Shown here piece after piece: positions 46,862 through 56,593 of a stretch of DNA of 64,000 nucleotides. Source of the stretch: Pseudomonas grandcourensis (GTDB lineage Bacteria; Pseudomonadota; Gammaproteobacteria; Pseudomonadales; Pseudomonadaceae); the NCBI RefSeq assembly GCF_039909015.1, contig NZ_CP150919.1, positions 1,278,501-1,342,500 of the forward strand. Direction: 5' to 3'. The notes beneath the pieces were generated by a model. The model ran no database searches. It was not told where the DNA came from and saw nothing but the letters and a program-made list of their open reading frames with translations. The position numbers were made by a program, and so were the translations under genes. The first letter of the stretch is position 1. Every line of letters starts with the position of its first letter.

Positions 46862-47674
46862 ATGAGTACAGAAGATCCGCGGTTTGCCGGCATCGCCCGT
46901 TTGTATGGCATCGAAGGCCTTGAGCGCCTGAAAGCGGCCCACGTGGCGATCGTCGGCGTTGGTGGCGTCGGTTCCTGGGCGGCGGAAGCCATGGCCCGTT
47001 GTGGCGTGGGCGAGATTTCACTGTTCGACCTCGACGACGTCTGCGTCAGCAACGCCAACCGCCAGTTGCACGCGCTGGACAGCACGGTGGGCAAGCCCAA
47101 GGTCGAGGTGATGGCCGAGCGTCTGCGCGGGATCAACCCGGACTGCACGGTGCATGCGGTGCCTGACTTCGTTACCCGCGACACCATGGCCGAGTACATC
47201 ACGCCGAACATCGACTGCGTGATCGACTGCATCGACAGCGTCAACGCCAAGGCCGCACTGATCGCCTGGTGCAAGCGGCGCAAGATCCAGATCATCACCA
47301 CCGGCGGCGCGGGCGGGCAGATTGACCCGACGTTGATCCAGGTCTGCGACCTCAATCGCACGTTCAACGATCCGTTGGCTTCGAAAGTGCGTTCCACGCT
47401 ACGTCGCGACTACGGCTTCTCACGCACCGTGACCCGCCATTACAGCGTGCCGTGCGTGTTTTCCACCGAGCAACTGCGCTACCCGAAACCGGACGGCAGC
47501 ATTTGCCTGCAGAAGAGTTTTGTCGGTGATGGGGTGAAGCTCGATTGTGCCGGCGGGTTTGGCGCAGTGATGATGGTGACGGCGACTTTCGGCATGGTCG
47601 CGGCGACCAAGGCTGTGGACAAGATTGTGGCGGGTGTGCGGCGGCCGGCGGAACGGGTCAAGCCGCAGGTTTAG
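46862..47674 (+). CDS. tcdA: tRNA threonylcarbamoyladenosine dehydratase TcdA (CsdL)
   Basis: E1-like enzyme that uses ATP to cyclise t6A37 to ct6A in tRNA. The 270-residue protein has the ATP-binding VAIVGVGGVGSWAAEAMARC, DLDDVCVSNANRQ, and the conserved TGGAGGQIDPT, with the C-terminal block NPDG-equivalent KPDGSICL. Start at ATG 46862, eight bases after GGGG; an ATG two codons earlier is worse placed. A near-consensus -10 (TATAAT, 46830-46835) precedes it. csdA and csdE, which supply sulfur in the same E. coli system, converge on it from the right. Confidence 0.92.
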   Translation: MSTEDPRFAGIARLYGIEGLERLKAAHVAIVGVGGVGSWAAEAMARCGVGEISLFDLDDVCVSNANRQLHALDSTVGKPKVEVMAERLRGINPDCTVHAVPDFVTRDTMAEYITPNIDCVIDCIDSVNAKAALIAWCKRRKIQIITTGGAGGQIDPTLIQVCDLNRTFNDPLASKVRSTLRRDYGFSRTVTRHYSVPCVFSTEQLRYPKPDGSICLQKSFVGDGVKLDCAGGFGAVMMVTATFGMVAATKAVDKIVAGVRRPAERVKPQV

Positions 47675-47691
47675 TCGGTGTGGCTGAAGGC

Positions 47692-47760
47692 CTCATCGCG
47701 AGCAAGCTCGCTCCCACAGGGATTTCGGTGATCCTGTAGGAGCGAGCCTGCTCGCGATGG
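47692..47760. repeat. REP pair in reversed (outward) order
   Basis: A REP at 47693-47720 (ATCGCGAGCAAGCTCGCTCC) and its inverted partner at 47733-47760 (CTGTAGGAGCGAGC...GCTCGCGATGG), separated by 12 bases. The CCCACAGG ends face each other, opposite to standard REPINs. It lies between convergent tcdA and csdE. Confidence 0.8.
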
Positions 47761-47777
47761 ACTGCGTAGCAGTCCCT

Positions 47778-48182
47778 TTATTGAGCTAACTCCCGCATCC
47801 GCTGAAGCACCGCATTCAAGCCATTACTGCGGGACTCGGACAACTGCCGTCCCAGCCCCAACTGATTGAACCAGTCCGGCAAATCCACCTGCTGCAACTC
47901 GGCCGCGGACAAGGCGTTGACCCTCGCCAGCAGCAACGCCACCAACCCGCGAATCAACCGCGCATCGCTGTTGGCGCTGAATTGCCAATGGCCATCGCGT
48001 AACTCGCCCACCAGCCATACCTGGCTTTCACAGCCGTGCACCCGGTTGGCATCGCACATCTGCGTATCACTCAAGGCCGGCAGACGCTCGCCCCATTGCA
48101 TCAACAGGCGTGCGCGTTGTTCCCAGCCGGCTGCTTTCTGAAAGGTCTCGAGTGCCGTGACGGCATCGGCAGGCAGGTTCAT
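47778..48182 (-). CDS. csdE: SufE-family sulfur acceptor CsdE
   Basis: Accepts persulfide sulfur from the cysteine desulfurase and passes it on. A 134-residue SufE protein with the active-site cysteine in VHGCESQVWL and the family end LNAVLQRMREL. Its ATG overlaps the csdA stop by four bases (48179-48182), so it is coupled to CsdA. The partner gene and proximity to tcdA match the E. coli csdA-csdE-csdL set. Confidence 0.9.
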   Translation of the reverse strand: MNLPADAVTALETFQKAAGWEQRARLLMQWGERLPALSDTQMCDANRVHGCESQVWLVGELRDGHWQFSANSDARLIRGLVALLLARVNALSAAELQQVDLPDWFNQLGLGRQLSESRSNGLNAVLQRMRELAQ

Positions 48183-49384
48183 CGCAATAGCTCCAGCGCC
48201 TGATCCAGGGCTTCAAAGAACCGCTCCAGGTCTTCGGAATCGTTGTACAGCGCCAACGACACCCGAATGGCTCCGGCCAGTTCGAAGCGCTTGAGCAGTG
48301 GCATGGCGCAGTGATGGCCGGCACGCACCGCGATCCCTTGTTCGGTCAGCAAATGCGCGAGATCGGAGTTATGCACACCCTCGACGGTGAAACTGGCCAG
48401 CGCCACTTGCGGCTTGCCCAGCAGGCGAATACCGTTGCGCGCCTCCAGGCCCTTGAGCAGGCAGGCATGCAGCGCGGCTTCATGGGCGGACACGGCGTTC
48501 TGATCGAGCCCGGCGAGGTAATCCAGGGTCGCTCCCAGACCAATCACACTGGCAATCGGCGGCGTCCCGGCCTCGAAACCCAGCGGTGCCGGGCGAAAGC
48601 GTGCGTCGTGGTAATTGGCATCGAGCACCATTTCACCGCCGAACTGCCAGGGACGTAGCTGTTGTAGCGCTTCATTACGCCCGAACAGCACACCCAACCC
48701 GTCGGGACCGTAAAGCTTGTGGCTGGAGAACACATAAAAATCGCAGCCCAACGCTTGCACGTCGTGGCGGCCATGGACCACGCCCTGGGCGCCGTCGATC
48801 ACGGTCAGGGCGTTGTGAGCCTTGGCCAGTGCCAGCAATTCAGGCAGCGGCTGCCATGCGCCAATCACGTTGGACAACTGGCTGACGGCCAACAGGCGTG
48901 TGCGCGAGCCGATCAGGCCGGCGGCGGCTTCGAGGTCGATCACGCCGTCGGCATCCAGCGGCAGAATCACCAGTTTCAACTCGCGACGGTGCGCCAGTTG
49001 CTGCCACGGCAGCAGGTTGGCGTGATGCTCCAGGGCGCTGATGACAATCTCGTCGCCCGGATTGAAAAGATGTTCCAGGCCATAGGCCAGGAGATTCAGC
49101 GCGGACGTCGCGCCGTGGGTAAAGATGATCTGCCCGCAATCGCCGGCATTGAGCCATTGCGCGACTTTGCGGCGGCTGTCCTCGAACGCCTGGGTGGCGT
49201 GGGCGCCGGGCAAATGCTGCGCCCGATGCACGTTGGCCGCGCCGTTGGCGTAGTAGTGTGCCAGGGCATCGAGCAGGGCTTGAGGTTTTTGCGTGGTGGC
49301 GGCGTTGTCCAGATAGGTCTGGTCTTGCCGTTGCAGGGCGGCGATGGCCGGAAAATCGGCACGCCAGGGAGAGAGAATCATCAT
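48179..49384 (-). CDS. csdA: Cysteine desulfurase CsdA (SufS family)
   Basis: PLP enzyme turning cysteine to alanine plus enzyme-bound persulfide. The 401-residue protein starts at tandem ATG codons (49384/49381), and has the PLP-binding Lys in VFSSHKLYGPDGLG, the cofactor-contacting ALEHHANLLPW and the catalytic Cys in AVRAGHHCAMPLL, the class II (SufS/CsdA) signature. It lies downstream of dapD across a REPIN and upstream of csdE with overlap. The presence of csdE and tcdA favours CsdA over SufS. Confidence 0.9.
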   Translation of the reverse strand: MMILSPWRADFPAIAALQRQDQTYLDNAATTQKPQALLDALAHYYANGAANVHRAQHLPGAHATQAFEDSRRKVAQWLNAGDCGQIIFTHGATSALNLLAYGLEHLFNPGDEIVISALEHHANLLPWQQLAHRRELKLVILPLDADGVIDLEAAAGLIGSRTRLLAVSQLSNVIGAWQPLPELLALAKAHNALTVIDGAQGVVHGRHDVQALGCDFYVFSSHKLYGPDGLGVLFGRNEALQQLRPWQFGGEMVLDANYHDARFRPAPLGFEAGTPPIASVIGLGATLDYLAGLDQNAVSAHEAALHACLLKGLEARNGIRLLGKPQVALASFTVEGVHNSDLAHLLTEQGIAVRAGHHCAMPLLKRFELAGAIRVSLALYNDSEDLERFFEALDQALELLR

Positions 49385-49424
49385 GTGTTCAGCCCTGTGA
49401 ACTTGGGCGGATGTACACCGGACC

Positions 49425-49515
49425 TTGTGGGAGCGAGCTTGCTCGCGATGGCGTCCGTAAGGCCGCCAAAAAGCATCGCGAGCAAGTCGAATCGTCGCAC
49501 CGTCGCTCCCACAGG
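49425..49515. repeat. REPIN with one extended REP arm, csdA upstream
   Basis: The left REP is standard (GTGGGAGCGAGC...GCTCGCGATGG at 49426-49451); the right copy (49474-49515) reads GCATCGCGAGCAAG then TCGAATCGTCGCACCG then TCGCTCCCACAGG, i.e. about 16 bases are present between the two conserved halves. A similar extended arm occurs at 52575-52680. Confidence 0.75.
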
Positions 49516-49527
49516 TGCCTGCGGCAC

Positions 49528-50562
49528 TTAGTTGTGAGCGTGCAGCGCTTCGTTCAGTTCGATGGCCGATTTGTGGGTTTTGCATTCCACGGCACCGGTC
49601 TCCGAATTGCGACGGAACAGCAGGTCCGGCTGGCCGGCCAGTTCACGGGCCTTGACCACTTTGACCAGTTGATTGTTCTCGTCCAGCAGCGCGACTTTTG
49701 TGCCGGCGGTCACGTACAGGCCCGACTCGACGGTGTTGCGGTCGCCCAACGGGATACCGATACCGGCGTTGGCGCCGATCAGGCAGCCTTCGCCAACCTT
49801 GATCACGATGTTGCCGCCGCCCGACAGGGTGCCCATGGTCGAGCAGCCGCCGCCCAGGTCCGAACCCTTGCCGACGAATACGCCAGCGGATACGCGGCCT
49901 TCGATCATGCCCGGGCCTTCGGTGCCGGCGTTGAAGTTGATGAAACCTTCGTGCATCACAGTGGTGCCTTCGCCCACGTAAGCGCCCAGGCGCAGACGCG
50001 CAGCGTCAGCGATACGCACGCCGGCCGGAACCACGTAGTCGGTCATTTTCGGGAACTTGTCCACCGAGAACACTTCCAGCAACTCGCCGCGCAGGCGGGC
50101 TTCGAGTTGCAGTTCGGCCAGTTCGCTAAGGTCGACTGCGCCCTGGCTGGTCCAGGCCACGTTTGGCAGCAATGGGAAGATCCCGGCCAGGTTCAGGCCG
50201 TGTGGCTTGACCAGGCGATGGGACAGCAGGTGCAGCTTGAGGTAGGCCTCAGGGGTGGACGACAGCTGGGCGTCTTCAGCCAGCAAGGTGGCAACCAGCG
50301 GCTTGTGGCTCTCGGCCAGACGGGTCAGCAGGGCAGCCTGGGCAGCGTCGACGCTTTTCAGGGCTTCAGCCAGTTGCGAGGCCTGGGCGGTGCTGAACGC
50401 GATGGCCTGATTGCCTTCGGTGTAGCCCAGGATCGGTGCGATAGCGGCGAGGACTTCAGCCGATGGCTTGAGGACCGGGGCGGCGTAGAACACTTCCAGC
50501 CATGCGCCTTGACGGTTTTGAGTGCCGACGCCGAAGGCCAGGCTGAACAGGGTAGTGGACAT
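49528..50562 (-). CDS. dapD: Tetrahydrodipicolinate N-succinyltransferase
   Basis: Transfers succinyl from succinyl-CoA to tetrahydrodipicolinate, the committed succinylase step of lysine synthesis. The 344-residue protein is the long Pseudomonas type. Its second half is a left-handed beta-helix built from hexapeptide repeats (ADAARLRLGAYVGEGTTVMH, GSDLGGGCSTMGTLSGGGN, LIGANAGIGIPLGDRNTVES), the CoA-binding trimer scaffold. It starts 32 bases after the ArsC-like gene on the same strand, likely one transcript. Confidence 0.95.
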   Translation of the reverse strand: MSTTLFSLAFGVGTQNRQGAWLEVFYAAPVLKPSAEVLAAIAPILGYTEGNQAIAFSTAQASQLAEALKSVDAAQAALLTRLAESHKPLVATLLAEDAQLSSTPEAYLKLHLLSHRLVKPHGLNLAGIFPLLPNVAWTSQGAVDLSELAELQLEARLRGELLEVFSVDKFPKMTDYVVPAGVRIADAARLRLGAYVGEGTTVMHEGFINFNAGTEGPGMIEGRVSAGVFVGKGSDLGGGCSTMGTLSGGGNIVIKVGEGCLIGANAGIGIPLGDRNTVESGLYVTAGTKVALLDENNQLVKVVKARELAGQPDLLFRRNSETGAVECKTHKSAIELNEALHAHN

Positions 50563-50594
50563 GTGTATACCTCTAACAAAATTGAACGGGCTGC

Positions 50595-50957
50595 TTACTT
50601 GAGCGCGGCCGCGTAGATATCTGGCTTGAAGCCAATCAGGGTTCGGTCACCGAGATCGAGCACCGGGCGCTTGATCATCGAGGGTTGTGCGAGCATCAGT
50701 TCGATGGCTTTCGTCTGGTCGAGATCGGCTTTGCGTTCGTCGTCGAGCTTGCGAAAGGTCGTGCCTGCACGGTTCAACACCACTTCCCAGCCGTGCTCGT
50801 TGCACCATTGGGTCAGGTGTTCACGGTCGATACCGACCGCCTTGTAATCATGAAAGTCATAGCTGACAGCGTGTTCATCGAGCCAGGTGCGCGCCTTTTT
50901 CATGGTGTCGCAGGCTTTGATGCCGAAAAGGTGCAACGTTTTGCTTGAAACGGTCAA
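50595..50957 (-). CDS. ArsC/Spx-type thioredoxin-fold protein (YffB-like)
   Basis: A 120-residue ArsC/Spx family protein with a thioredoxin fold. The active-site loop IKACDTMKKARTWLDE has a single cysteine, and LNRAGTTFRKLDDE is the conserved arginine-containing block. Unlike arsenate reductase, the second cysteine is missing, so a redox or glutathione-linked role is more likely than arsenate reduction. It precedes dapD with a 32-base gap. Start ATG 50957; the substrate is unknown. Confidence 0.87.
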   Translation of the reverse strand: MTVSSKTLHLFGIKACDTMKKARTWLDEHAVSYDFHDYKAVGIDREHLTQWCNEHGWEVVLNRAGTTFRKLDDERKADLDQTKAIELMLAQPSMIKRPVLDLGDRTLIGFKPDIYAAALK

Positions 50958-51134
50958 GGAATTGCCCCCTTTGCAGGTGCCGTAAATATTAAGGTGACGG
51001 ATTATGCCATGTGCATTGAGTTAAAACGCAAAACCTGTGGGATTGGCGCGGTCCGGGTGCGATATAGGTGCAAGGGCCACCGGTAGTCTAAGCGGCTAAT
51101 ATGGCACTTCAAGGCGTCCGGGAACATGTCCGAA

Positions 51135-51353
51135 TAGCGACATCAGTTGGAGGTGTTCAACGACTCCGCTGAAGCCCAGGCCCTGGCCTTTCAGATGGAC
51201 TTGCTGGAACGGCGCTTGCGCTTGAAGGCGCTGCGGGCGCAGCGCCTGGAGTTGTACAGCCTCAGTTGTCATCACCAGATTGGTGATGACGTGTTGCGTG
51301 AGGTGTTGGGGGAGTTGGACTTGAGTGAGGCCAAGCTTGGCCAGGTGAAGTGA
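51135..51353 (+). pseudogene. 3' remnant of a Na+/H+ antiporter-like gene
   Basis: The open part, from about 51138 after an in-frame TAG at 51135-51137, encodes RHQLEVFNDSAEAQAL..., continuing MDLLERRLRLKALRAQRL and DDVLREVLGELDLSEAKLG to a stop at 51353. From memory this resembles the cytoplasmic C-terminal tail of CPA1 Na+/H+ antiporters (YjcE type). No antiporter membrane part lies upstream; the stop and the spacer before it suggest a decayed fragment. It could alternatively be a short independent gene starting at TTG 51147. Confidence 0.5.
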
Positions 51354-51362
51354 ACCTGGCTC

Positions 51363-52559
51363 TTACCGACGCTGGATGAACGCACGAATACGTTCGGCAG
51401 CCTCGACACATTCTGCCAACGGCGCAACCAGCGCCAGGCGCACGCGCCCGGCCCCCGGGTTGACGCCATCGACGTCCCGCGACAGGTAAGAACCCGGCAC
51501 CACGGTCACGTGCTCCTGCTCGAACAGATCGCGGCAGAACGCAGCGTCGTCACCGGCGACATTCGGCCACAGGTAGAAACTGCCATCCGGACGCTGTACG
51601 TCCAGCACCGGGCTGAGGATTTCCAGCACCGCATCGAACTTCTCGCGATACAGCGCACGGTTGGCGCGTACGTGTACTTCGTCATTCCACGCAGCGACGC
51701 TGGCCAGTTGGGTTTGAACCGGCATTGCACAGCCGTGGTAGGTGCGGTAGAGCAGGAAGCCCTTGAGGATGTCGGCGTCACCGGCCACAAAACCCGAACG
51801 CAGGCCCGGCAGGTTCGAACGCTTGGACAGGCTGTGGAACACCACGCAACGCTTGAAGTCCTTGCGACCCAGTTGCGCGCAGGCACTGAGCAGGCCTGGC
51901 GGTGGGGTTTGTTCGTCGAAGTACAGCTCGCTGTAGCACTCATCGGCGGCAATCACGAAGTCGTATTCGTCGGCCAGGGCGATCAGCTTTTTCAGGGTTT
52001 CCACTGGAATCAATGCGCCGGTCGGGTTGCCTGGCGAGCACAGGAACAGGATCTGGCAGCGTTTCCAGATGTCCGGCGACACGGCGTCGAAATCCGGGTT
52101 GAAACCGTTTTCGTCCAGGCATGGCAGGTAGTGCGGCTTGGCCCCGGCGAGGAATGCCGCGCCTTCGTAGATCTGATAGAACGGGTTCGGGCTGACCACC
52201 AGCGCGTCATCGCCACGGTTGACCACGGTCTGGGTGAAGGCGAACAGCGCTTCGCGAGTGCCGTTGACTGGCAGCACGTTGCGCGCCGGATCGATCCAGC
52301 CTTTTGGAACATCGAAACGACGCTCGCACCATGCCGCGATGGCTTCACGCAGCTCCGGGATACCGAGCGTGGTCGGGTACACGGCCATTTTTTCCAGATT
52401 GCTGGCCAGGGCCTCGGCGACAAAGCTTGGCGAACGGTGTTTCGGCTCGCCGATGGACAACGCGATCGGACGCTTGTCCGGGTTTGGCGTCACGCTGCCG
52501 AGCAGGGCGCGGAGTTTCTCGAACGGGTAGGGCTGGAGCTGGGACAGAGCGTTGTTCAT
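51363..52559 (-). CDS. dapC: N-succinyl-L,L-diaminopimelate aminotransferase
   Basis: PLP aminotransferase converting N-succinyl-2-amino-6-oxopimelate to N-succinyl-LL-DAP, the step between DapD and DapE. The 398-residue class I enzyme starts at ATG 52559 with GAGG at good spacing. Key blocks are NPFYQIYEGAAFLAG, LCSPGNPTGALIP, AADECYSELYFDE, and the PLP lysine in HSLSKRSNLPGLRSGF. glnD is upstream on the same strand, beyond a REPIN. Confidence 0.94.
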   Translation of the reverse strand: MNNALSQLQPYPFEKLRALLGSVTPNPDKRPIALSIGEPKHRSPSFVAEALASNLEKMAVYPTTLGIPELREAIAAWCERRFDVPKGWIDPARNVLPVNGTREALFAFTQTVVNRGDDALVVSPNPFYQIYEGAAFLAGAKPHYLPCLDENGFNPDFDAVSPDIWKRCQILFLCSPGNPTGALIPVETLKKLIALADEYDFVIAADECYSELYFDEQTPPPGLLSACAQLGRKDFKRCVVFHSLSKRSNLPGLRSGFVAGDADILKGFLLYRTYHGCAMPVQTQLASVAAWNDEVHVRANRALYREKFDAVLEILSPVLDVQRPDGSFYLWPNVAGDDAAFCRDLFEQEHVTVVPGSYLSRDVDGVNPGAGRVRLALVAPLAECVEAAERIRAFIQRR

Positions 52560-52574
52560 GGTGGCCTCGTTCAA

Positions 52575-52680
52575 TGTGGGAGCGGCGGTGCGGCGATCCG
52601 ACTTGCTCGCGAAAGCGGTGTATCAGTGAAGTGTGTGTTGACTGACACACCGCTTTCGCGAGCAAGCCCGCTCCCACAGG
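52575..52680. repeat. REPIN with one extended REP arm between glnD and dapC
   Basis: The left copy reads TGTGGGAGCGGCGGTGCGGC then GATCCGACTTGCTCGCGAAAGCGG (52575-52618), i.e. extra bases between the conserved halves; the right copy (about 52649-52679) is the ordinary GCTTTCGCGAGCAAGCCCGC form. It mirrors the extended arm seen at 49474-49515. Confidence 0.78.
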
Positions 52681-52695
52681 GGAAAATTGTTTAGT

Positions 52696-55398
52696 TCAGA
52701 TGCTGATGTGCGACAGTTTGATGTCAGGTTCCTGGTTGACGCTCAGTTGTTCGACGATCGCATCCTGCAGACGGCTGCACAGTAGCGGGTCGGACAACGG
52801 CTGATTGTTGGCGTCGGTGATGAAGAACACGTCTTCCACGCGCTCGCCGAGGGTGGCGATCTTGGCGTTCTGCAACGACAGGTCGAACTCCAGGAAGATC
52901 GTGCCAATCCGCGCCAGCAGGCCCGGGCGGTCGGGCGCCGTGAGTTCCAGCACCGTCACCGGGCGCTGGGCGTCGTTGTGGATCGTCACCTGTGGCGCAA
53001 ATGCGAAATGCTTGAGCTGACGCGGCACCCGGCGCTGGATGATGGTCGGGTAGTCGTCCGGGTTGCGCAGGGCTTCGGTCAGGCCCTCGCGGATCTGTTT
53101 GACCCGCGCCGGGTTATCGCCAATCGAGTCGCCGTCGGTGTCGAGCACGATATAGGTGTCGAGGGTGAACTGGCTGCTGGAGGTAATGACCCGGGCGTCG
53201 TGAATGTTCAGGTTGAGCTGGTCCATCGCGGCCACGGTCACGGCAAAGAAGTCGTGCTGGTCCGGGGCATAGATGAAGATCTGCGTGCCACCTTCGAATT
53301 CGCGCTGGGTGGTTTCCTTGATCAGCACCAGTGGCCCGCCGTCGGCCGGTTGCTGGAGGATTGCGTCACTGTGCCAGGCGACATCGCCAGCGGTGTGGCG
53401 CAGGAAATAGTCATCACCCAGTTGCGCCCACAACTGCTCGACGTCGTCTGGGTCGGTGCCGCCGCGCACCAGGATATCCAGGGCGGCGCTCTGGGTCTGG
53501 CGGATCTGCTCTTCGCGATCCACCGGGTTCTCGAGGCCGCGACGCAGGGCACGCTTGGTCTCGGTGTAGAGCTGGCGCAGCAGGCTGGCGCGCCAGGAGT
53601 TCCACAGGGTCGGGTTGGTGGCGTTGATGTCGGAGACGGTCAGCACATACAGGTAGTCGAGGCGGGTTTCGTCGCCGACGATCTGGGCGAAATCATGGAT
53701 CACCTGTGGGTCGGACAAGTCCTTGCGCTGGGCGGTGGTCGACATCACCAGGTGGTTTTGCACCAGCCACACGATCAGGCGGCTGTCCCACGTAGGCAGT
53801 TGATGACGCTGGCAAAAGGCCTCGGCGTCCACGGCACCGATGTCCGAGTGATCGCCGTGCCGGCCTTTGCCGATGTCGTGGTACAGGCCGGCCATGTAGA
53901 TCAGCTCGGGCTTGGGCAGTTTGCCCATGGTTTTGCTGGCCAGCGGGAATTTTTCCGACACCTGGGTGTACTGCAACTTACGCAGGTGTTTGATCAGGTT
54001 CAGGGTGTGGGCGTCGACCGTATAGATGTGGAACAGGTCGTGTTGCATTTGCCCGACGATGAAACCGAATTCGGGCAGATAGCGCCCAAGGATGCCGTAA
54101 CGGTTCATGCGCCGCAGATTGCGGTGGATGCCGATCTTGCATTTGAACAATTCGATAAACAGGCTGGTGTTGCGAATGTCGTTGCGGAAGTCGTCGTCGA
54201 TCAGGTGGCGGTGTTCCCGCAGCAGGCGAATGGTGTCGGCGCGTACGCCCTTGATTTCCGGCTGCTGGGCCATCAGCACGAAGATTTCGAGCATGGCGAA
54301 CGGGGTGCGGCGGAAAACGTTGTCGTTGCGTGCCTCGATGTAGCCGTCATGCAACTGGAAGCGCGAGTTGATCGGCTGCGGTGGTGATTCGTCTTCCGGT
54401 GCGAGGATAACTTCCTCGAAGTGCTGGATGATCAGGTCGCTGAGCTGGGCGATGCTCATGACCACCCGATAATACTGCTGCATGAAGTTTTCGATGGCTT
54501 GCTTGGCGTCGTCGCCTTTGAAACCCAGCAGCCCGGCAATGGTGCGCTGGTGATCGAACAGCAGGCGGTCTTCGGAGCGCCCGGCCAGCATGTGCAGGGC
54601 ATAGCGAACCTTCCACAGGAACTCCTGGGAGGAGGCGAGCAGGGCGTTTTCACTCTCGACGAGGAATCCTTCCCCGGCCAGCGCCCGCAGGTTCAGGGTG
54701 CCGTACTCGCGACGGGCCACCCACAGAATCGTCTGGATATCCCGCAGGCCGCCGGGGGAGCCTTTGACGTTGGGTTCCAGGTTGTATTCGGTGTCGTTGT
54801 ACTTGTGGTGGCGAGCCTTTTGTTCGGCACGCTTGGCCAAAAAGAAGTCCTTGCTCGGCCACATGTGCCCGGTGCCGGTGACGTCCAGCATGCGCTGGCG
54901 CAGATGCTCGGGGCCGGCGATGGTGCGGCTTTCCATCAGGTTGGTGACGACCGTCAGGTCGGCGCGGGCCTCGACGGCACATTCGTCGACCGAGCGAACA
55001 CTCTGACCGACCTCCAGGCCGATGTCCCACAACAGCGTCAGAAAACGCTCGATGGAATCGCGGAAAACCTCGTGGTCGGCGCTGTCCAGCAGGATCAGCA
55101 AATCGATATCGGAGTAAGGGTGCAATTCGCCACGGCCGTAGCCGCCGACCGCGACCAGCGCGATGTCGGCGTCCTCGCTCCAACTGAACTGCTCCCAGGC
55201 CTTTTGCAGGATGTTGTCGACGAACCAGGCGCGATCCTCGATCAGCCGGCGAATGTCCCGGCCGTTGCGAAAGCGCGTATCGAGCACCTCGCGGGCCTGG
55301 CGGATCGCCTTCTTGAAGGCCGCGATCGGGCTTGCCTTCAGGGCCAGTTCAGCCTGGAACTGGCCGCGGTCGAAGAGTTCTGGATCCACCTGCGGCAT
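52696..55398 (-). CDS. glnD: PII uridylyltransferase / uridylyl-removing enzyme
   Basis: Nitrogen sensor: uridylylates PII when glutamine is scarce and removes UMP when it is plentiful. The 900-residue protein has the nucleotidyltransferase motif [19 protein letters not shown] (about 87-105), the HD hydrolase motif [19 protein letters not shown], and two C-terminal ACT domains (about 710-790 and 820-895, [16 protein letters not shown]). It lies downstream of map on the same strand. All motifs are intact. Confidence 0.96.
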   Translation of the reverse strand: MPQVDPELFDRGQFQAELALKASPIAAFKKAIRQAREVLDTRFRNGRDIRRLIEDRAWFVDNILQKAWEQFSWSEDADIALVAVGGYGRGELHPYSDIDLLILLDSADHEVFRDSIERFLTLLWDIGLEVGQSVRSVDECAVEARADLTVVTNLMESRTIAGPEHLRQRMLDVTGTGHMWPSKDFFLAKRAEQKARHHKYNDTEYNLEPNVKGSPGGLRDIQTILWVARREYGTLNLRALAGEGFLVESENALLASSQEFLWKVRYALHMLAGRSEDRLLFDHQRTIAGLLGFKGDDAKQAIENFMQQYYRVVMSIAQLSDLIIQHFEEVILAPEDESPPQPINSRFQLHDGYIEARNDNVFRRTPFAMLEIFVLMAQQPEIKGVRADTIRLLREHRHLIDDDFRNDIRNTSLFIELFKCKIGIHRNLRRMNRYGILGRYLPEFGFIVGQMQHDLFHIYTVDAHTLNLIKHLRKLQYTQVSEKFPLASKTMGKLPKPELIYMAGLYHDIGKGRHGDHSDIGAVDAEAFCQRHQLPTWDSRLIVWLVQNHLVMSTTAQRKDLSDPQVIHDFAQIVGDETRLDYLYVLTVSDINATNPTLWNSWRASLLRQLYTETKRALRRGLENPVDREEQIRQTQSAALDILVRGGTDPDDVEQLWAQLGDDYFLRHTAGDVAWHSDAILQQPADGGPLVLIKETTQREFEGGTQIFIYAPDQHDFFAVTVAAMDQLNLNIHDARVITSSSQFTLDTYIVLDTDGDSIGDNPARVKQIREGLTEALRNPDDYPTIIQRRVPRQLKHFAFAPQVTIHNDAQRPVTVLELTAPDRPGLLARIGTIFLEFDLSLQNAKIATLGERVEDVFFITDANNQPLSDPLLCSRLQDAIVEQLSVNQEPDIKLSHISI

Positions 55399-55439
55399 CG
55401 ATTGGCTTTCCTTTCTATAGGCGATGTACGGTAACGGGA

Positions 55440-56222
55440 TCAGGCCGAAACGCGAGGGATGGTGTCATCGCCGCGCAGGGTGAAGATCTCGTAACCGGTT
55501 TCGGTCACCAGCAGGGTGTGTTCCCACTGTGCCGAGAGCTTGCGGTCCTTGGTGATCGCGGTCCAACCGTCGCCCAGAACCTTGGTGTCGGCGCGGCCCT
55601 GGTTGATCATCGGCTCGATGGTGAAGGTCATGCCAGCCTTGAGTTCCATGCCGGTGCCAGCGCGGCCGTAGTGCAGGATCTGCGGCTCTTCGTGGAACAC
55701 CTTGCCGATACCGTGGCCGCAGAATTCGCGAACCACCGAGAAGCCATTCTTTTCCGCGTGCTTCTGGATGATTTCGCCGATGTCGCCCAGGCGGCAGCCG
55801 GGTTTGACGATCTCGATCGCCTTGTACATGCATTCCTGGGTCACTTGGGACAGGCGCTCGGCCCAGACCGGCACGCTGCCCACGTGGAACATGCGGCTGG
55901 TGTCGCCGTGGAAACCGTCCTTGATGACGGTGACGTCGATGTTCAGGGTGTCGCCATCCTTGAGCGGCTTGTCGTTCGGGATGCCGTGGCAGACCACATG
56001 GTTGATCGACGTGCAGATCGACTTCGGATAGCCCTTGTAGTTGAGCGGGGCAGGGATGGCTTTCTGCTCATTGACGATGTAGTCGTGGCAGATCTGGTTC
56101 AGTTGATCGGTGGTAACGCCCGGCTTGACGTATTCGGCAATCATTTCCAGCACATCGGCGGCCAGTTTGCCGGCGATACGCATTTTGGCGATATCCTCGG
56201 GGGTTTTGAGGGTGACGGTCAT
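55440..56222 (-). CDS. map: Methionine aminopeptidase, type I
   Basis: Removes the initiator methionine from nascent proteins. The 260-residue metalloenzyme has the ligands in [20 protein letters not shown] (two Asp), [13 protein letters not shown] (His), [12 protein letters not shown] (Glu) and [14 protein letters not shown] (Glu). It is the first gene of a minus-strand series map-glnD-dapC and is divergent from rpsB, a standard arrangement in gamma-proteobacteria. Confidence 0.97.
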   Translation of the reverse strand: MTVTLKTPEDIAKMRIAGKLAADVLEMIAEYVKPGVTTDQLNQICHDYIVNEQKAIPAPLNYKGYPKSICTSINHVVCHGIPNDKPLKDGDTLNIDVTVIKDGFHGDTSRMFHVGSVPVWAERLSQVTQECMYKAIEIVKPGCRLGDIGEIIQKHAEKNGFSVVREFCGHGIGKVFHEEPQILHYGRAGTGMELKAGMTFTIEPMINQGRADTKVLGDGWTAITKDRKLSAQWEHTLLVTETGYEIFTLRGDDTIPRVSA

Positions 56223-56593
56223 ACAGGCTCTCTCTGCGCCAGGCGGCGCTTTCTAAACGGAAAGGGCATTGCGCGATCGAACTTCGCGGCCCTGAAAAAT
56301 GCGATTCTACCAGACGATCAGCGCAAATCTGCGCCTGTGTGCATCGCTTCTCTCTATAGAATGGTGCATTCTTGGCTGATTCCAAGGTATGGAGCAAAGC
56401 GCTCGCCAGGATTTCAGAATCCGGGTTCCGTTTTGCCCTGTCTTGTGATATAAAATGCGCCGCTTTCCGGGGATGTCCCGTAAAGCCTAAATCCACACAC
56501 GTGTCGACACGATGACCTGGGTGCCTTCAGTTGATGCTGCTGGTTGGTCATTGGGATACGTGGAGGCCAAACCCGACTTATTAAGGAACTATC
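56223..56593. other. Divergent map-rpsB regulatory region, no gene
   Basis: 371 bases without a credible gene. A -10-like TATAAA for rpsB is at 56449-56454, leaving an rpsB leader of about 130 bases; on the other strand TAGAAT (complement of 56304-56309) is a -10 candidate for map. The rpsB leader is probably a target for S2 feedback, as known in E. coli, but no sequence match was checked. Confidence 0.45.
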
